Shown here piece after piece: positions 33,101 through 47,510 of a stretch of 64,000 nt of DNA. Origin of the DNA: Pyrocephalus nanus. Taxonomy: Eukaryota; Chordata; Aves; Passeriformes; Tyrannidae. Every line of letters begins with the position of its first letter. The first letter of the stretch is position 1. The position numbers and the translations under genes are program-made. The stretch spans positions 76,008,200 to 76,072,199 of the forward strand of contig CM076259.1 of the NCBI GenBank assembly GCA_038380795.1, given 5' to 3'. Below the pieces are notes generated by a model. The model was not told the origin of the DNA. It saw nothing but the letters and a program-made list of their open reading frames with translations, and ran no database searches.

Positions 33101-36100
33101 ACAGTCTGGAGTGAAAGGATTTTTTATTCTGAAACATTCAAGCCCATAAAAATTTCCAGCAAATAATAATAACTGTGTTACCTAAGTAACTGCTACAACA
33201 ACTAAAGTAAAAAGCTAATTGCTTGGAGTGCATTGAGTTTTTTCATATGACATGCCTACAGTGCTCATGTATTAAAGTGGGATATATATGGAGAAATAAC
33301 AGGAATTTGAGTAAATTTTTATTCTGCTGAAAAAAGCATCAGTCATTTTTAGAAAAAAAATCACTGCATAATAAATTAACCTGAAAGAAACTTCATTTTT
33401 CATGATCTCACAAAAAAAAAAAAAATCAGGGAATATTTATAATATTAGAAATAATTTGTACATAAAAAATCCTTTAACTGTTGTGCTTTCATTCAGACAA
33501 AATCTAGTTGACCAAACTGAGATATCTAACCCTAGAGCCAAATAATGATTCCTTTGTTGTCACCTGAGGGAAAGAGGCACTTTCAGGACACAGTTGATCT
33601 GAGCTACTTCAAAAATCTATGTTGGATTAAGTAGTGTTTGCACTCTTAATTTCTTGCTTCTCAACACTGGCTGTAGAAGAAGAGTTTGTAGCTTGGACAT
33701 GAATGCTGACATCATGTGAGATGAATTGCAGTCACAGATTCTGCTTTATGGAGCTCCTGGATAGACTGTGAAATTACTATCATACACCTTGATGGTATTG
33801 CTACTTCATTTGGTTTGGCAACAAGGGGCCGCCCTGTGCTTGGCATTGAACACATATTAAAAATATGCTCCTGTCTTAAACACTTTATTAAGATCTTTCG
33901 TTCAGACCTTTTTTCCATAGTACAAGATGCAGGACTCCCAGTCATTGCTCCATGTCTCTATATGATTTTCTAACCATTCATTTGCACTATGGAATGGAAT
34001 AATCTAGAAAAAATAATCAGCTGTTTCTGTAAAGCATGATATTTGAAATACCAAAGTTAACAAAGTCTGACTTATAAACTCTTTGCCTCATGAGAAAGAG
34101 GAGAAAGCTGACATAGTCTTCCCCTTGCCACTTATGCTCAGGCAATTCAGCTCAGATTACACTTCCAAGTGCAGAGCAGTAGAGGTGCAATACTGTCCAG
34201 GGTACAGGACTCACAAAGACTAGGAATATCCTCCCCTTCACAAAGTACAAAGTATTTTCACATGTAGCAATGGGAATGAAAAACCATGGCTGTTTTTATC
34301 TGCAACACATTTCTTCCATATTATAATGCTTACACTGTTGGGAAAAGAAAGAGGACTGCTCCTCTCAGATACCCATCCAGATTCTTATTCCCAGGCCAGC
34401 TAGAGTTCACCTAGGTAAAGATCTTCATTGCTAGATGGAAAATGGATACTCAGTTCCTTTCTACCTGCAGAGAGAGGCCCAGATTCATCATAATTTTCAA
34501 ATCACACCTTGCTTGATAAAAATTGGTGTGGCAATTCCAAGTCCCTTAAAAATCTCTTCTATCATGAAATAAGATGGATATAGACAGATAGGAGAGGGAT
34601 GGATTGGAGAAAAAATACTGCCTGCGAAATGTGAAGCAGCTCACTTGGGAATGTGACCAGCTGCAAATTGACTTGGTAATGTTCTGGGACAAAAGCCCTG
34701 GAGTTCTCAAGCTAGTTGTGGATGTACTTTTAAAAAATCCTATTTCCCACAGGTTGTAATGCTGATTTATTTCTCTGCTAAAATGTGAAATAACACGGCT
34801 TGCAAACACATTTTCAGAAATGTAAAAAATATTTAATGATATATAGGGACATATTCTTCAATGTCATTTATTTCTTAATGTGTCCCCACGGCAAGACACC
34901 ATAATCACTTCAAGGCTATTCATCCCCATGCTATAACACTCTCTCTGCTCTTAGCCATTCTTTCTTTTAGAGGAAGCAGAGATTAGAAGGGCATCATTGT
35001 AAGAAGGAAGATGTGACCAAGGTATTTCCATGTCTTATAACCACCTAAAGATTTAATTCTGGCCTCCCGGACCAAATAACCAAGGCCACCCTCTCACTAC
35101 AGGAGATGAATCATACTCTAAAGGGACTCAATGCTTGCTAAGGACACAAGTTTCTGAACTTTGCACCCACCCAAGTGCCACAAACACTCTGGAAGCTCTC
35201 CAGCAAAGGCAAGTGAACTAACTGTGTTTTCAGGAAGGGCTCAGATGTTGCATTGTGACCACACAGCTGAGTTTAAACCCACACCTACATATTTTTTCCC
35301 CATCTGAATCACTGGAGTGTCTAATGCTTAGACACTTCCAAGTTTGCTTTGCACTTTTTCAGGTAGCCATGCCCTAAAACAGCCAGGAATGTTTTGCCCT
35401 TTTCCACTATCAGTAGTGATAAATAGCTGGACTAACAACAATAAGGAGTTTTTTTACAATTTATTGTGCTTCTGAATGCAATATTATCTGGTTTTGAGAC
35501 CTTAGTCTGCTAGCTGTTGACTTGCTGAAGTGTTTTCTAACAAAGAAAGTAATACTCACACTATAATCTAGGCTAATGACAGATTTCCAGCAAGGAGTCC
35601 AAGGAGTCCAGTCCAAGTCCATTTCCACAAATCACCATTTGATTTTAATGGATTAAATGACATAGTCATGGGAAAAGGGCACTGATAAGAACATACCTGT
35701 GAATGCTTTATTCTCACAGCACTGGTGGAAGTTGCCATAGTAACTTATCAGGGTAAGTTAATCAAGCTTTGCCTGTTAGCAGAAACCAGATGGAGCAAAG
35801 AATCCAAACTATGGATCTTTAGGCAGCAGTTAAAAGTCGGATTGATGTTCAGCTAGACGTAAATAGGGAGAGGGTCTGTTAGATAGAAACCATAGGCATA
35901 ATATATTGGTATAAAGCAATTACAGAGGAAAATGGGGTGATAGAGCAAGGAGTGTTTTAAATTTTGATTCCTAATATTTACATGGGTTTTTTTCTGGTTC
36001 AGAAAGTATGTTTGTTTAAATGAGATTCTAATATTCCATATGGTTCATTCTATTCCTTATATGACTGGTATCATATTTCCTTAGTCATAGCAATTTTTGT

Positions 36101-39100
36101 CCTTTATTCAGTCTTACAGGGGGCAGCCCAGCCTAAGAAAATCAAGTTGTCCTAGTGGTCTTTCATATGTCTCCAGGAAGCTACACTTACTTCCTTTTAC
36201 AGTAACCATCTATGGCTAGGTGGTGATTTGTGAAGGAAGAAAGCAATATGATTTTCATGGGCCAGTGAGGGGATCAAAAATTTGTTTCATGGAGTATGAC
36301 AACAGAGAAAGGTGCTGGATTTTCCACCGTGGGTGTGCTGGAGCACAGAGAGACAGGGAACACTAAGGACAAGTGTGTTTCCCTGTGTTGTGAATATGCA
36401 GGCAGGAAGGTTCAAAGTGGCTAGGAATTTCAGTTCTGGGAAGTGGCTCTAGGTCTTTGGTGCACGTTCAGGGAACATTAAAGCTCTTGAGGCCTTTGCT
36501 TGGGAACAAAAAGTGTGGGTTTGTTTCTTTCTATCCCCAGCAGCCAAAGAGGCCAGGCAGTAAAGTTTTTACTTTTTCCTTGAATTTAGAGTTTTTAATT
36601 TGCCTGTAGGCTTCAGATGTGAAAGGCCATGACAGTATGGCCAATGCAAGCAGGTGCCTTAGTGTCCCTCATCTACTGATCTATATGATAAGGGATGGCA
36701 CCATAGCACTGCAGTCTGGTAAAGATATCCCACAGTTTTAAGTGTGGAGCATGTTGTGCTGGCTGCCACCAAAGTAGCAAGCTGCTACTCTATACTGCAA
36801 ATTCAGAGGAGGGAAGTTAAAATCATGAGCCTTGGGTAGGCTTATCAATATAGAAGGAAAGCCAAGAGATGCTTTTCACCCCCATAGTCACCAGGTTGTA
36901 GCCTTTGGGGTGCATCGTACAAGACAACTTGAGCTAACTTTGCTCTTCATCAGAGGATGAAGGATCCACAGGCATCAAATGAATCTGAATTTCAACAAGC
37001 TAATCAGAAACCCCAAGGTTAGCCTGGCTTGGGAAGGTACTAAGCATCCGTCTAGTTTACATGAAGAGCACTCATCTGCACATTTTTCTTTTGATATTTT
37101 GCCAGGTTTTCCTAAGTAGGAAAATAAAATTACATAAAATTGCTAAAACCACCTTGAAAGGAAGTGTAAACATCACAGAGATTTGGCTAGCATAGTACAT
37201 TTCTTAAAGGGCTGGAAGCCATCTGTGGAATAATGTGCGGCAAGTTATATCTTCTGAAAATAATTGAACCCAAGAAGCATAACAACATAAAAGGAGGATG
37301 GGTAAAATAAGTTATTCTACCTTTTCTCCCACACCTGATTAAATTAAAGCATTTTGTGCATTGAAAAATCATGGTAGATTTTTCTTATTTATTTTTTCTT
37401 ATACAATTCTTTTTAGAATTCCTGAAAAGAAAGGTTATCTAAGAGCATTATCTAAGAGCTGTACAAACATACAGCTTTTGCACCAAGAACTTGAGTCAGA
37501 AATTAATTTAGATCCCAATTGCCCCAACCCTCGGCTATCAAACCATATTTCCTTTGAAAAACAGATAGGAGATACAAATAAGGCAGACAATTCTTTTATT
37601 TTTCTTCTTTATCTGATTTTGGTCAGGACTAGCATATAAAGTGCAACAAAAAAGCATACAAGTGAACTAAAGTAAGATTCTGACCTAGTCTGTTATCTCA
37701 GGTTGAAGTAGAATTGCATCTGTATTTTGCAGATTTCAAAGGTCCAGAAACATGAAGTACTCTGGCTTTGGGGTGGTTCTGAAGTGCAGCTTTAAAAAAC
37801 TAAAAATCATAGCTGTGTATCTCCTTGCTTTGATGTATAGCATTGCAGAAGCTTGAACATATCTGTAGATCTGCAAAGTCCAGGCAAGAGTCCTGGAGAA
37901 TGTCACTCCCAGTTAGAGACAATCTTGAAGGGTTGCTCTTAGAGTAGTCCACTGATTGCTGAGTTACTTTGCACCTCTCTGGTTCTTCTCTATTTCTGCT
38001 GTTTGAATAAAAGCTTTCAGGTTCTCTGCTTGCATATTGTAAGCCAATTCTTAAAGAAGTTACAGTGACAATGGAAAAGTTCTTCTAGATTTTAATGATT
38101 TAATCTGTGGTCTGTGGTCCTTTCTGTTACTCTTTTGACACAGCTTTGCCTTCTTCTTGAACCTATAGTGGAGTTCTGACCCTTTGCCATTTCCATCACA
38201 GGATGAAGCCAGGCATACAGTAGCTGAGTTATAACTTCAGCTGAGTTATAAATTCAAGCAGTTTTACTGTAGAATAAAATAAGACAGGCAAAGCATCTGT
38301 AAGAAACAAAACTTGTTTAGATGTAAGTGCCTTTGATCAGCAAATGTGGCAAGGGCATGAGGAAAATAAATAGGTTTATCTTAAAATAGGATATAGTTTA
38401 AAGTCATTCCCAGTGTGGAAGTATTCTCTTTGCACAGTAGAGACATAAATAATGTAGGATTGATGTTAGATGTTGGCTAAGCTATTCTGAAAAGAAGACT
38501 GTAGAAACTATTCAAACCAACCAGCACCAATGAGTTTGCTTGCTGTATGCCTCAAGACAGAGAAATTGAAAGAACATGTAAAACTAGGCTTGAGCTGATG
38601 AAGAAATTAAACTACAAAATGACAGAAAGAAGACAGGAGATGTAATGAGCAGTATAGGCTGGTTCAACTAGTTGGTTGAATTAAAATGATTACATATGCA
38701 GCCTGAGGAAATAAAAGCTCCCATTCCATTCAACACAGTTTATAAAGTTTTGCTCCAGTAATGAAAAATGGAAATGAACCTCTCTAATGAATTATAGCAA
38801 TTATCTCTCTTCTGGGGCAAGACAACTCTGAATCCAGTCATATTCCCCCAAGAAAAGACACACTGTGTGCTGTTATGCACCACACACCTTGAGAAATTCA
38901 ACAACATTTTCTTATTGTTGTTTTTCTGAAGCACAAGGCTTCTCAGCTGCCAGCCCATGGCACTTCTGTATTTCACACTGTGAGTAACCTTCACTTACTG
39001 GAGTATGTTTGCACAGGGAGCTCTCTTTGTGTATGAGCAGCAGGCTGACACAGAATTAGGTTGACTTCTTACACTGTTACACAGCAGTAATTTTTTTCAT

Positions 39101-42100
39101 GGACTATGAATCTGGTTAAAATAAAATCCAAGTAGTTTCCCGCTTATGGACCTTAGCTGATTTGTGGAAAAGGAAAGTGGTGCAAATCATGTTTGAAACA
39201 AAAGCATTTCCTTTCTGTGCCACCTGTCATAAAATGTAAGAAAAGCAATGCTACTGTTTCCTTGTTAGTAGAACTTTATCTAGATTTCCTGGTTGTTCTT
39301 ATAGAGATGTGTATAAATGATGTGTTGTGGTGAAAAGGACTAACACTAAGATTCAATCTATACACGTACATTTAAATCACGTATAAAATACATCACATAC
39401 ATCACATGTAAAATAGTTAAATTCAAACTGGCTCAAAAACATTTTTGTTCAAAATTGTTGTCAAAAATTGAGGAACTTGCCCAGGAAATTACACTTGAAT
39501 GTTTGCAAAACATGAAGCAATATGAGTAAATAGCATTTATTGCAAGTCAGAAAGTGTATTATCCCTTGGACTTATTTTTCCAAAGAAAAAGCATATTTAA
39601 TGTATCCCCTCCTATAAAACTAAGTTGATGTCTACCTATAGTAATATTCTTTTTTTGAGATAACAGCTGAGGAATTTATACACACTGTTCATTGGCAACG
39701 CACCACAGCTATGCAAGAGCATTATTTTTGGAGAAGATTTTACTTTAAATCCAAAGCACTGGTGGTATCTGGGGTGTCTTTACCTGAATGTTTTCATGTG
39801 ATAAAAGTATACATTTATTTTGTATCATATAAACACATCACGTGTCCATATAGGTGAGATTTTCAGACTTGCAGACTGAAAACTTCACAGTCTAAACAGA
39901 GGAGTTTGGAGCACCTAGGAAAGAAATTTTTTAACATCCCATGCCTCTACCTCTGTGAAACTGAAAACAATCTCTACTATTTAGACCTCTGTTTAAAATG
40001 GACAGAGCCTGTTTTCTCTCTTGATAGTGACAAATTCTTTGCATCATGAACAGCCCTAGCTATAAATCTCACTTAAGGCCAAAGCTGTGCATCATCTCAT
40101 TGTCAGTGTTCAGCCACAACATCCCACATTCGCAGGCTCTGAGCTCAAGTCCCAGAATTCATAGTCATTCATAAAAATTGCATCAGGAGTTTTTGCCTTG
40201 GCACAGCAGGATGACCCTCGTTTCTGAGGCGAGCAGGCATCATCCTTCGGGGTGCATGTTCCCAAATGGTGGCTGGGGGATCTGCCCTCCAGGTACCACA
40301 GTGCACCTGTGGCCGCCAGCTAATCAAGAGGCTTATAACTGCCAGGAAGCAAAACACAACAAGCAGAAGGGTTGTCTGCCTCAGGAGTTTGCACAGCTCA
40401 CTGTACTGTAAAATGGGGAGAGCTGAGAAATGAGACTGGCTGATTTCTAGTTCACTTCCATGAAACTTTATTGAAATGAAAATAGGCCTAAAAGCCACAC
40501 AGCATAGAAGAGGGGCAGAACCCTGAGGCTTTCAGCTGAGGAAAGCAGAGTCCTTCTACAACAAGACTTCATCCTGTGGCTGCTGTTTTATCCCTGTGTG
40601 TCCACTTGTTATTACTGCCCATTAGCAACCTCATGGCAAATTACCATCTCTTTCATGTCTCTTTTTTTTTTCTCCTCTCCACATCAAAATCCTTATCAAA
40701 CGTAGAATTTACAGTTCAAGGACTGCCTTGTAGAGAAAATACAAAATCTTGGACAGGTCTCTGAAAAAAATGGCAATGATGCTGTGAAGGCAACAGTTTG
40801 CAGATGACAGCTCAGAACATCTCTGCCTGCTCATGTTTTTCACAGAGATAATCAATCAATTTTGTAATCTAGCTTAGTAACACATCCTTGTTACTTAAAG
40901 TGACAATACTCAGCATCCTGCTTTAAAATCTTCCTCTACAATCATGGAGAAAACCTATGTTAAAAATAATCAGCATGGAGACAGATTTTTAAAGGTAAAT
41001 AAGCCCTTCCTTTAATTTCAAAAAGAAGTATCTGGCCTTACTAGCTGGCTTACTGATCTCAGCAAACAGAGAAAATCACCATGTTTCCGTGCAACTGTAG
41101 CCCTCTATCTAACCATGTCTTCTTGTGGGACTCCACTAAAACCAGTGATAGGTCATGCAGAATTCAGTGTTTATATATTGGTAAAATTCAGCATAAGTAT
41201 TTCAGGTATGGACACATAATAATTATTTTATAGAACTGGACAGCCAAAGAGAGTGATCTAGGTCACCTAGGATTTTAGTCCATTTAGATAAAACATATTG
41301 TGATAGAGCCAGACACAAGGTCACGCACTTGGGAACAATGACTACCTGCCAGACCTAAAAAATGTGAGACTATCTTGCAAAAGAAATACTTAAGAAAACT
41401 GAGAAGATAACAGGAAAAGGTGAGATAGAAATTTCCTGCTGCTGCTGCAAAAAGGTTAGCCATCACACATGCGGTCATGAAGAGTAACTCTAGATAGAGT
41501 GTATTACAATAACCCATTCTTGAGTCGACAAAGGTACATGGCAAGGTTTTATTGGAGTGAAGAGGTTGTGTTTGCCTTTACAGGCATTGATGGATATATT
41601 ATTTGGGACTATAATTGCAAGCTAGGCATGCAGGAGGTTCTTAAGGCCTTATATAACACCCAAATGGCCACCTGCCAGCTCCCAGAGGACAGACACACTC
41701 ATTCAGATTTGATGCTGATATGATATTTGATAGCATTCACACCTGAACTTTCCAGTTCACCCAAGTTGTCTCAGGTGATCTGTAACACATCTGCAGACAG
41801 CGAAACATTTTCTGGCAATCTTGCTCATGGGGGTACTCAGTTAGTTAGATCATTGCACCAGCTTAAACCAATGGGACAGATATGAAAAGTTTCATCAACA
41901 CGCTGTGTGCAGCCACTGACTCCCCCAGTTCCATTTGGAGCTCAGTTGTTTCCTTACTTTGCCTGTAATGCAATTCATTCAGAGCAGGAAATAATCCCCA
42001 AGTTAGAAATAAAGTGCTTGACTTTCATGTTTCAAGGGAGGGCTGCTAATTAGCTAAAAATCTCCCACCATTTTATTTATAAGAAAGCAAATTTGATTTT

Positions 42101-42536
42101 GAAACCACTGAGAAGCAATAACCACAGAACTTTATGATGTCATTGTTAAAGAGATGGTTTTCAGGTTTTATTTATGACCTAATTTTATACAAAGCGCCTG
42201 CAGTGTTGTCAGCATATAGGAATACCAACAAAGTACAGGGAAATCAGAGGCCATTTGAAAAAGTCATTTGCTCTGTGATCCACATAGGCTGGTTCCAGTA
42301 GAGGATTCAGGTACTTTTAAGTTATGTCACAGAAACACATAACTTTAAAGAAGCTGAATTGCAGTGATGAGTCAAAAAAAGTGGAGACAAACAGTTAAAT
42401 TAACATAAGAAGTCAAAGAAGCTTAGAAGTATGATTTAAAATATGTGTGCTGAGTAGGTAGGTGGTGAAAGTGCATTGACAGATAACAGAAAATTTAAAC
42501 ACTGGAGTACATCCAAGCCTACCTTCATTTTATAGC

Positions 42537-43152
42537 TGTCCTAGTTCCAGCTAGGATGGAGTTAATTTTCTTCTTAGTAGCTGTTACTGTGCTTGGTGTA
42601 CTGTGGTTTTTTGTATTTAGTATGAGAATAATGCTGATAACACACTGATGTTTTAGTTGTCGCTAAGTAGTGCTTACTCTAAATCAATGACTTTCCAGCG
42701 GTCCATATTCTACCAGTGAGGAGATGAACAAGAAGCTGGGAGAGACCATAGCGAAGGCAACTGACCCAAACTGGCCAAAGGCTTATTCTGTAAGAGAGAT
42801 CATGTTCAGTAGATAAACTGGGGGGAGTTGGCTGGAAGAGGCTGATCGCTGCTCAGAGATGAGCTGGTCATTGATCGGTGCACAGCTGTACTGTGCACCA
42901 CTTGTTTTGCTTGGGTTTTATCCTTCTCTTTTTCCTTTTCCTCATCATCATTGTTTTATTACTTTTTATTATTATTGTCACTGTTGTTGTTGTTGTAATT
43001 ATTATTATATTTCACATATTAAACTGTTCTTATCTCAATCAGTGGGTTATACCTTTTTGTGATTCTCTGCCATCCCACTGTGTGGAGGGCAGAGGGGGAG
43101 CGTGTGAGCAGCTGCATGGTACTTAATTGCCAGCTAGGATTAAACCACAACA
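42537..43152 (+). mobile_element. Solo LTR of a bird ERVL-type endogenous retrovirus
   Basis: A 616-bp element opens TGTCCTAGTTCCAGCTAGGA and closes GGATTAAACCACAACA, the expected TG...CA LTR ends. Internal landmarks of this common bird LTR are GAGTTAATTTTCTTCTTAGT, GATAACACACTGATGTTTTA, GACCCAAACTGGCCAAAGG, a TATA-like GATAAA at 42812-42817, AACTGGGGGGAGTTGGC, an AT-rich low-complexity part, and ATTAAA at 43018-43023 as a possible polyadenylation signal. No internal retroviral sequence or second LTR is adjacent, so it is a solo LTR. Flanks ATAGC and GAAGC agree at only three of five positions, so the target-site duplication is decayed or absent. It lies in the same orientation as GPC6. Confidence 0.9.
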
Positions 43153-43588
43153 GAAGCCAAATGGCCTTCTGAGGGCAGAAATATACATTAGAGTCCACTG
43201 TTTCTGCTCAAAAAAATGGTGCCACCTTGGCATAGTAACCACACACCTCGGTATATAACATGCTAACAATTTTTTATAATAGACTAAATGTATTAACAAT
43301 GGTTCAAGTACTGCCTTGCAGAGTGCAGTACACACCCACTGTGCCCACATTTCTAGTTGGCGAGGTTTAGTGGGCTCCGCCTTCCACAGTGTGGATTTTA
43401 GGGTAGCCCTTGAGACACACCTGACTTTGCTGAGCTGTGTATTGCAACCAGTCCAACCCTCACTTAACTTCAGAGGCCAGCTTGGAAGCTACCACACCGG
43501 TTCTCATCCAGATGCTGGTAGAAGCTCCTTCAGGGGTGACTATGACTCTTTTTAAGCAGGTCTTGAATTATTTCTAAGTTTTAAAAAA

Positions 43589-43902
43589 AGAGGGAGAGAA
43601 ACTTTTTACATGAGCAGATTGTGATAGGACAAGAGGGAAGAGTTTTAAATTAAAAGTGGAGAAATTTAGGTTAGTTGTTAGGAAGAAATTCATTACTGTG
43701 AGGGTGGTAAGACACTGGGACAGGCTGCCCAGAGAAGCTGTGGATGCCCCCTGCATGGAAGTGTTCCCAGGCCAGGCTGGATGAGTCTCTGAGCAACCTG
43801 GTCTAGTGGAAGGTGTCCCTGCCTTGGTAGCGGGGCTGGAACTAGATGGTCTTTAAGGCCATTTCCAACCGAAGCCATTCTGCAATTCTCTGATTCTATG
43901 AT
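43589..43902 (+). mobile_element. CR1 LINE 3' end, 5'-truncated
   Basis: CR1 3' UTR landmarks are in order: AGAAACTTTTTACATGAGC, TTAGGAAGAAATTCATTACTG, GGACAGGCTGCCCAGAGAAG, GGTGTCCCTGCCTTGG, GGCCATTTCCAACCGAAGCC and a tail CTGATTCTATGATT. It is about 310 bp with no coding capacity; the minus-strand ORFs overlapping it are antisense CR1. It starts about 440 bases after the solo LTR. Confidence 0.93.
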
Positions 43903-46032
43903 TTCTCCATAGCAGTACTAAACAACAGAAGAGAGATTCATGTCTTGCTGAAGATTACTCTCCCTCACATTCCAGCTCTAGGCCCAGGACGCACTTTTCA
44001 TTCAGCCATTAGCAGCACCAGTAGGGATGTAAATGCAAGACATAGAGCACTACAGGGCTGTTGTACTGTATTTCACAGCTTATTTTGGCTATCAGTTGCC
44101 TCCTGTCACACACACCCCATGGAGTCAGCTTTCCTCTGTGTAAGGTCTAAAACAGAGAACAGAGAACCTCTAGGAAGTGAGGTAAATTCTCACAGGCACA
44201 GCATGCTTGGAACCATGCAAAGCCTTCCTCTGATTTTTAAGGGCTTTACTTTTGAAACCATTTTAGTTATTTGGAGCCTAAAAAGTAGACACTGTCTCCT
44301 GACACTTTTCTTCTGGCAATGCTTAAAATCCATTGTCCCAGGAGAGAGAACAAGTCATCCGCTCATCTCCACTCAGGGCAATGTTCAGAAGTTTTATTTA
44401 TATATACATCAGCTTAAATCTCAGCTTCAAATGATATGACCTAGCTGCAAAACCTGCCAGCTCCCAGATGTTTTTTGTCTCTGGCTGTATACTTATCTCT
44501 CAGAAGACTACCCTGGGTCAGGGGATGGCAGTGATTATCCATATTTCTTTCCTACCTCCAAAGCAATCATTTTAAAGCTGCACAGTCTTTCTCACAAGCC
44601 CTTGTCTGGGTCTTGTCTAGGTCATATATTACTACTCACTATGAAAACAGCAGAGTCTTGCTAGATTGACTATAAAATATCCGCAGGTTGCTGCAAGTTT
44701 TTGATTTGTTGCACAGTACTAGATGAAAATCCTTTCAGCTAAATATGAATGAAGATTTGAGGTTTATATAGTGGCCTTGCAAGAAGAGAAGGTCATCATA
44801 ACTCTACCCTCTGAAAAGAAAATGAGGGCTAAAGGAGTGTAATTAAGATTTTTTTCTGCAAGTGGTAGGACAGCATTTAATAAGTTCTGTGTTTGAACAG
44901 TTTAGCATAGTGATGGTTCTTAGCATATCTTTTCTGCTGACAGGTATTTTAAAATTTTAAATTTTTGAAAATTAATTTGTCACCATCTGACAAAAAAAGG
45001 TACACTATTAGTGCTTCAAGAGAAAGAAAGTGGATTGCAAGTCTTTATCTTTGTAGACCTGAGAGAGATTCTATGATCTTCTTGAGGATTTATCTTCAGA
45101 TCCAAGCTGAATGCTTAATGACTGTGTTGTGAAAACACCAGGGAACATATGAAGATCCATCATATTTGTAACATGCAGAGGTAACTAGGGCAAAGCTACT
45201 CATTCCCAGGCCAGCTGGCAGCTTGTTTCAGGAGAGGCAGGAGTACTCCTATCCAGCTGCGGGCCAACCACCCCCATACAGAGAGTGGAGGGTTTCTGGA
45301 GGGTCCTGCCTAAGCTGCTCCACAGGACTCATGGCGTAAAGGCTTCTATGTGGGCACATGGACTTTTCTTAGCAGGGATATATTTTTTTCAGTTCTTTAC
45401 CCCCTACCTTGTCCCAACACTCTTCTTACACATATAGACAATCTCAGATATATCACAGAAGAATAAATATTGCAGATTTGAGCTGGATTTATTTTTTTAT
45501 AGCTGTAGTCACCAGCTGTGTTTGCTGTACAATCTGCTGGCCACAACCACCGCCCTGCTGAGCTATCTCTGCCCAGCAACTCTCCCACAGGGCTTCAGTT
45601 CTCTTAGAATGGAGTCATTTGCAACAGGATTTTCCTATAAGCCTTGCAACAAAAGAGGAATTTCCTTTGCCCTTCTTAACAAAAATAAAATAGCAATAAA
45701 CTCTGAACTCTTCTAACAATGACAGTCTCATCCTACAAATTAATTCAGAATATGGCAGATATTAAGGTGCATTTGGCTTGGTTTGACTGCCAGTGTGTTT
45801 CTAAACACATGGGCTGCGGCTCTTCTTCCTCCCTCAAATACTTCCGTTGTGACGAAAGTGTCACACCTTGTCTTGCTTTGCTGGAATCCCTAACACTTCT
45901 CAGGGAACTCTCCCATCTCTGCAAGAAATGCTGTCACTCATACTTTTCACTCTTCTGAGGCCTCCAAAAAGTAGCTTATCCAGAGGATAGAAAATTGTCA
46001 ACTTTACGTGTTTGTAAAGCAGCTGGTTGGTA
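43903..46032. other. Intronic sequence with one long unrecognised ORF
   Basis: A 164-codon + strand ORF spans 43945-44439. It shows no domain, signal peptide or family resemblance that I recognise, and it has no evident promoter or splice context, so I regard it as chance or relic. The rest has nothing to report. Confidence 0.45.
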
Positions 46033-46071
46033 GGTACCAGGTAGGTACCTGGTACCGTCGTCTCCAGACGG
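46033..46071. repeat. Two adjoining short hairpins
   Basis: GGTACCAGGT, loop AGGT, ACCTGGTACC forms a perfect 10-bp stem (46033-46056). It overlaps by two bases a second stem, CCGTC with loop GTCTCCA and GACGG (46055-46071). It is unusually G+C-rich for this intron. Confidence 0.85.
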
Positions 46072-47510
46072 CATTACCCACACATATGAAATTCATTTCA
46101 TTCATGTATCTAGTCTAAAAATAGTTAGTTGGTTGGGGTTTTTTTTCAAATTTAATTTCTAGCATTGCAAAAGACAAGATGATGGCTATTATAGTACTCT
46201 TACTCCAGTGTCAAAGAAGACTAAAGCATGGTTTAACTCCACAAGTGCAAATAAAGCACAACTTCTGTACCATATTTTTTATCATTACTGTGGCTATGTA
46301 GAGATACAGGAAGTATAAGTACCACTCAAACCTGTTAATCTTCTTGAAAGAAATCAAGTAATTGGACTGCTTTGGAAACAAATATGACTTGTTAGTGCAT
46401 TTTCAAGCTTCTATTTCAATGGAAATAAGCCATTGCTTATGGGCAAATGTAAAATCATTAAGTGTGACAAATTGACAGACTTCAGTTAGAGTCTTAGATC
46501 AGTGAAAAAAATCATCACAATTACATAGAAAATTGTAGGTCTTCATGCCAAACAGCTTTGGAAGTCTTCAACATTAATTTTTCACATATATAGACAACAT
46601 GACAGTGACAATATCTTACTCGCTACGGTATTCAGGCATCATCAAAAGTGTAGGTGACAACAAAGTGACACTCTGGACAACTTCAGAAAGAAGTCAGACA
46701 GGTCTTACAGCATGTTAAAAACTACACTTCACTTTTAGGAGGATTCTATGTCTATGAGAAAAATTAAATTAGGTAATGTATGATCATGCTGGTGAAAGAA
46801 ATCATGTGATTTCTGATGACTCTCATGCATTAACATGAAAACATTAAGAAATACAAGAAATAGATTGTCTTTAATGGTTATGAAGATTTTTCACACTGCA
46901 ACTCTTGTTCTGGACCTCCTTTTTCTCAGAATCCCTTCAGAATTTGATCAGAAACAACTGATGAAAAAATTCTGAGATACGCCTTTCCTTTCTTGCATTT
47001 TCACTCCATAAGAAATATACTTGCATCCAATTTTAGCAAACTATATCAAGTAATATCTATTCCTTTAATTTTCCTATACCCTTTTTAGATTTCTCACATG
47101 GAGAGTGTGGTCTTTTCTCTAAAGGAATATAATGGTACTATACCCTTCTCATCTGGTCCCATCACTCATTTGTCCACAGAAACAGGAGAGGAAGCTATTT
47201 TACATTTCAGACACTAGTATTTTGATTCCCTGTTTAAGATTCTGATTGGTCACTAAGTAATTCTTCTGTTAGGTCAGGAAGTTTACTTTGGAAATCTTGT
47301 CCTCAAAGGTACACATTTTCAGATAGATAAAAATGCTTTTGGTATTATTTGCATAGACATCTGCATTTGTGTCAGCTGGTGTTTGTGGCCCACCTGTATT
47401 TCCTAAGACTTGGAATTGGTTTAGTATTTAAAAGGGTCAGTGTAAGGACCGTCAGCAATCAATAAACAGTTTCTTTCAAACTGCCCTCATGGTAAATGAA
47501 AAATGTGTAA

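Larger units (their letters stand above)
22671..42536. other. Long intronic stretch without recognised genes or transposons
   Basis: Nearly 20 kb of AT-rich sequence, with only simple repeats (A14 at 23196-23209, TTTTG units at 27089-27113) and a short palindrome at 24452-24472. ORF clusters at 25934-26467 (100 and 72 codons, +) and a G+C-richer patch at 27340-27560 do not resemble any family I know. Ancient, diverged repeats may be present but cannot be called by eye. Confidence 0.5.

Noticed and set aside
38218..38258. Tandem pair CAGCTGAGTTATAA, and similar two-copy repeats near 13966, 16738 and 37433
   Set aside because: Two short units each; ordinary replication-slippage products without further structure.
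43945..44439. 164-codon ORF on the + strand
   Set aside because: It has no recognisable domain, no signal peptide or splice context, and it follows directly after a CR1 copy; its length alone is not enough to call a gene.
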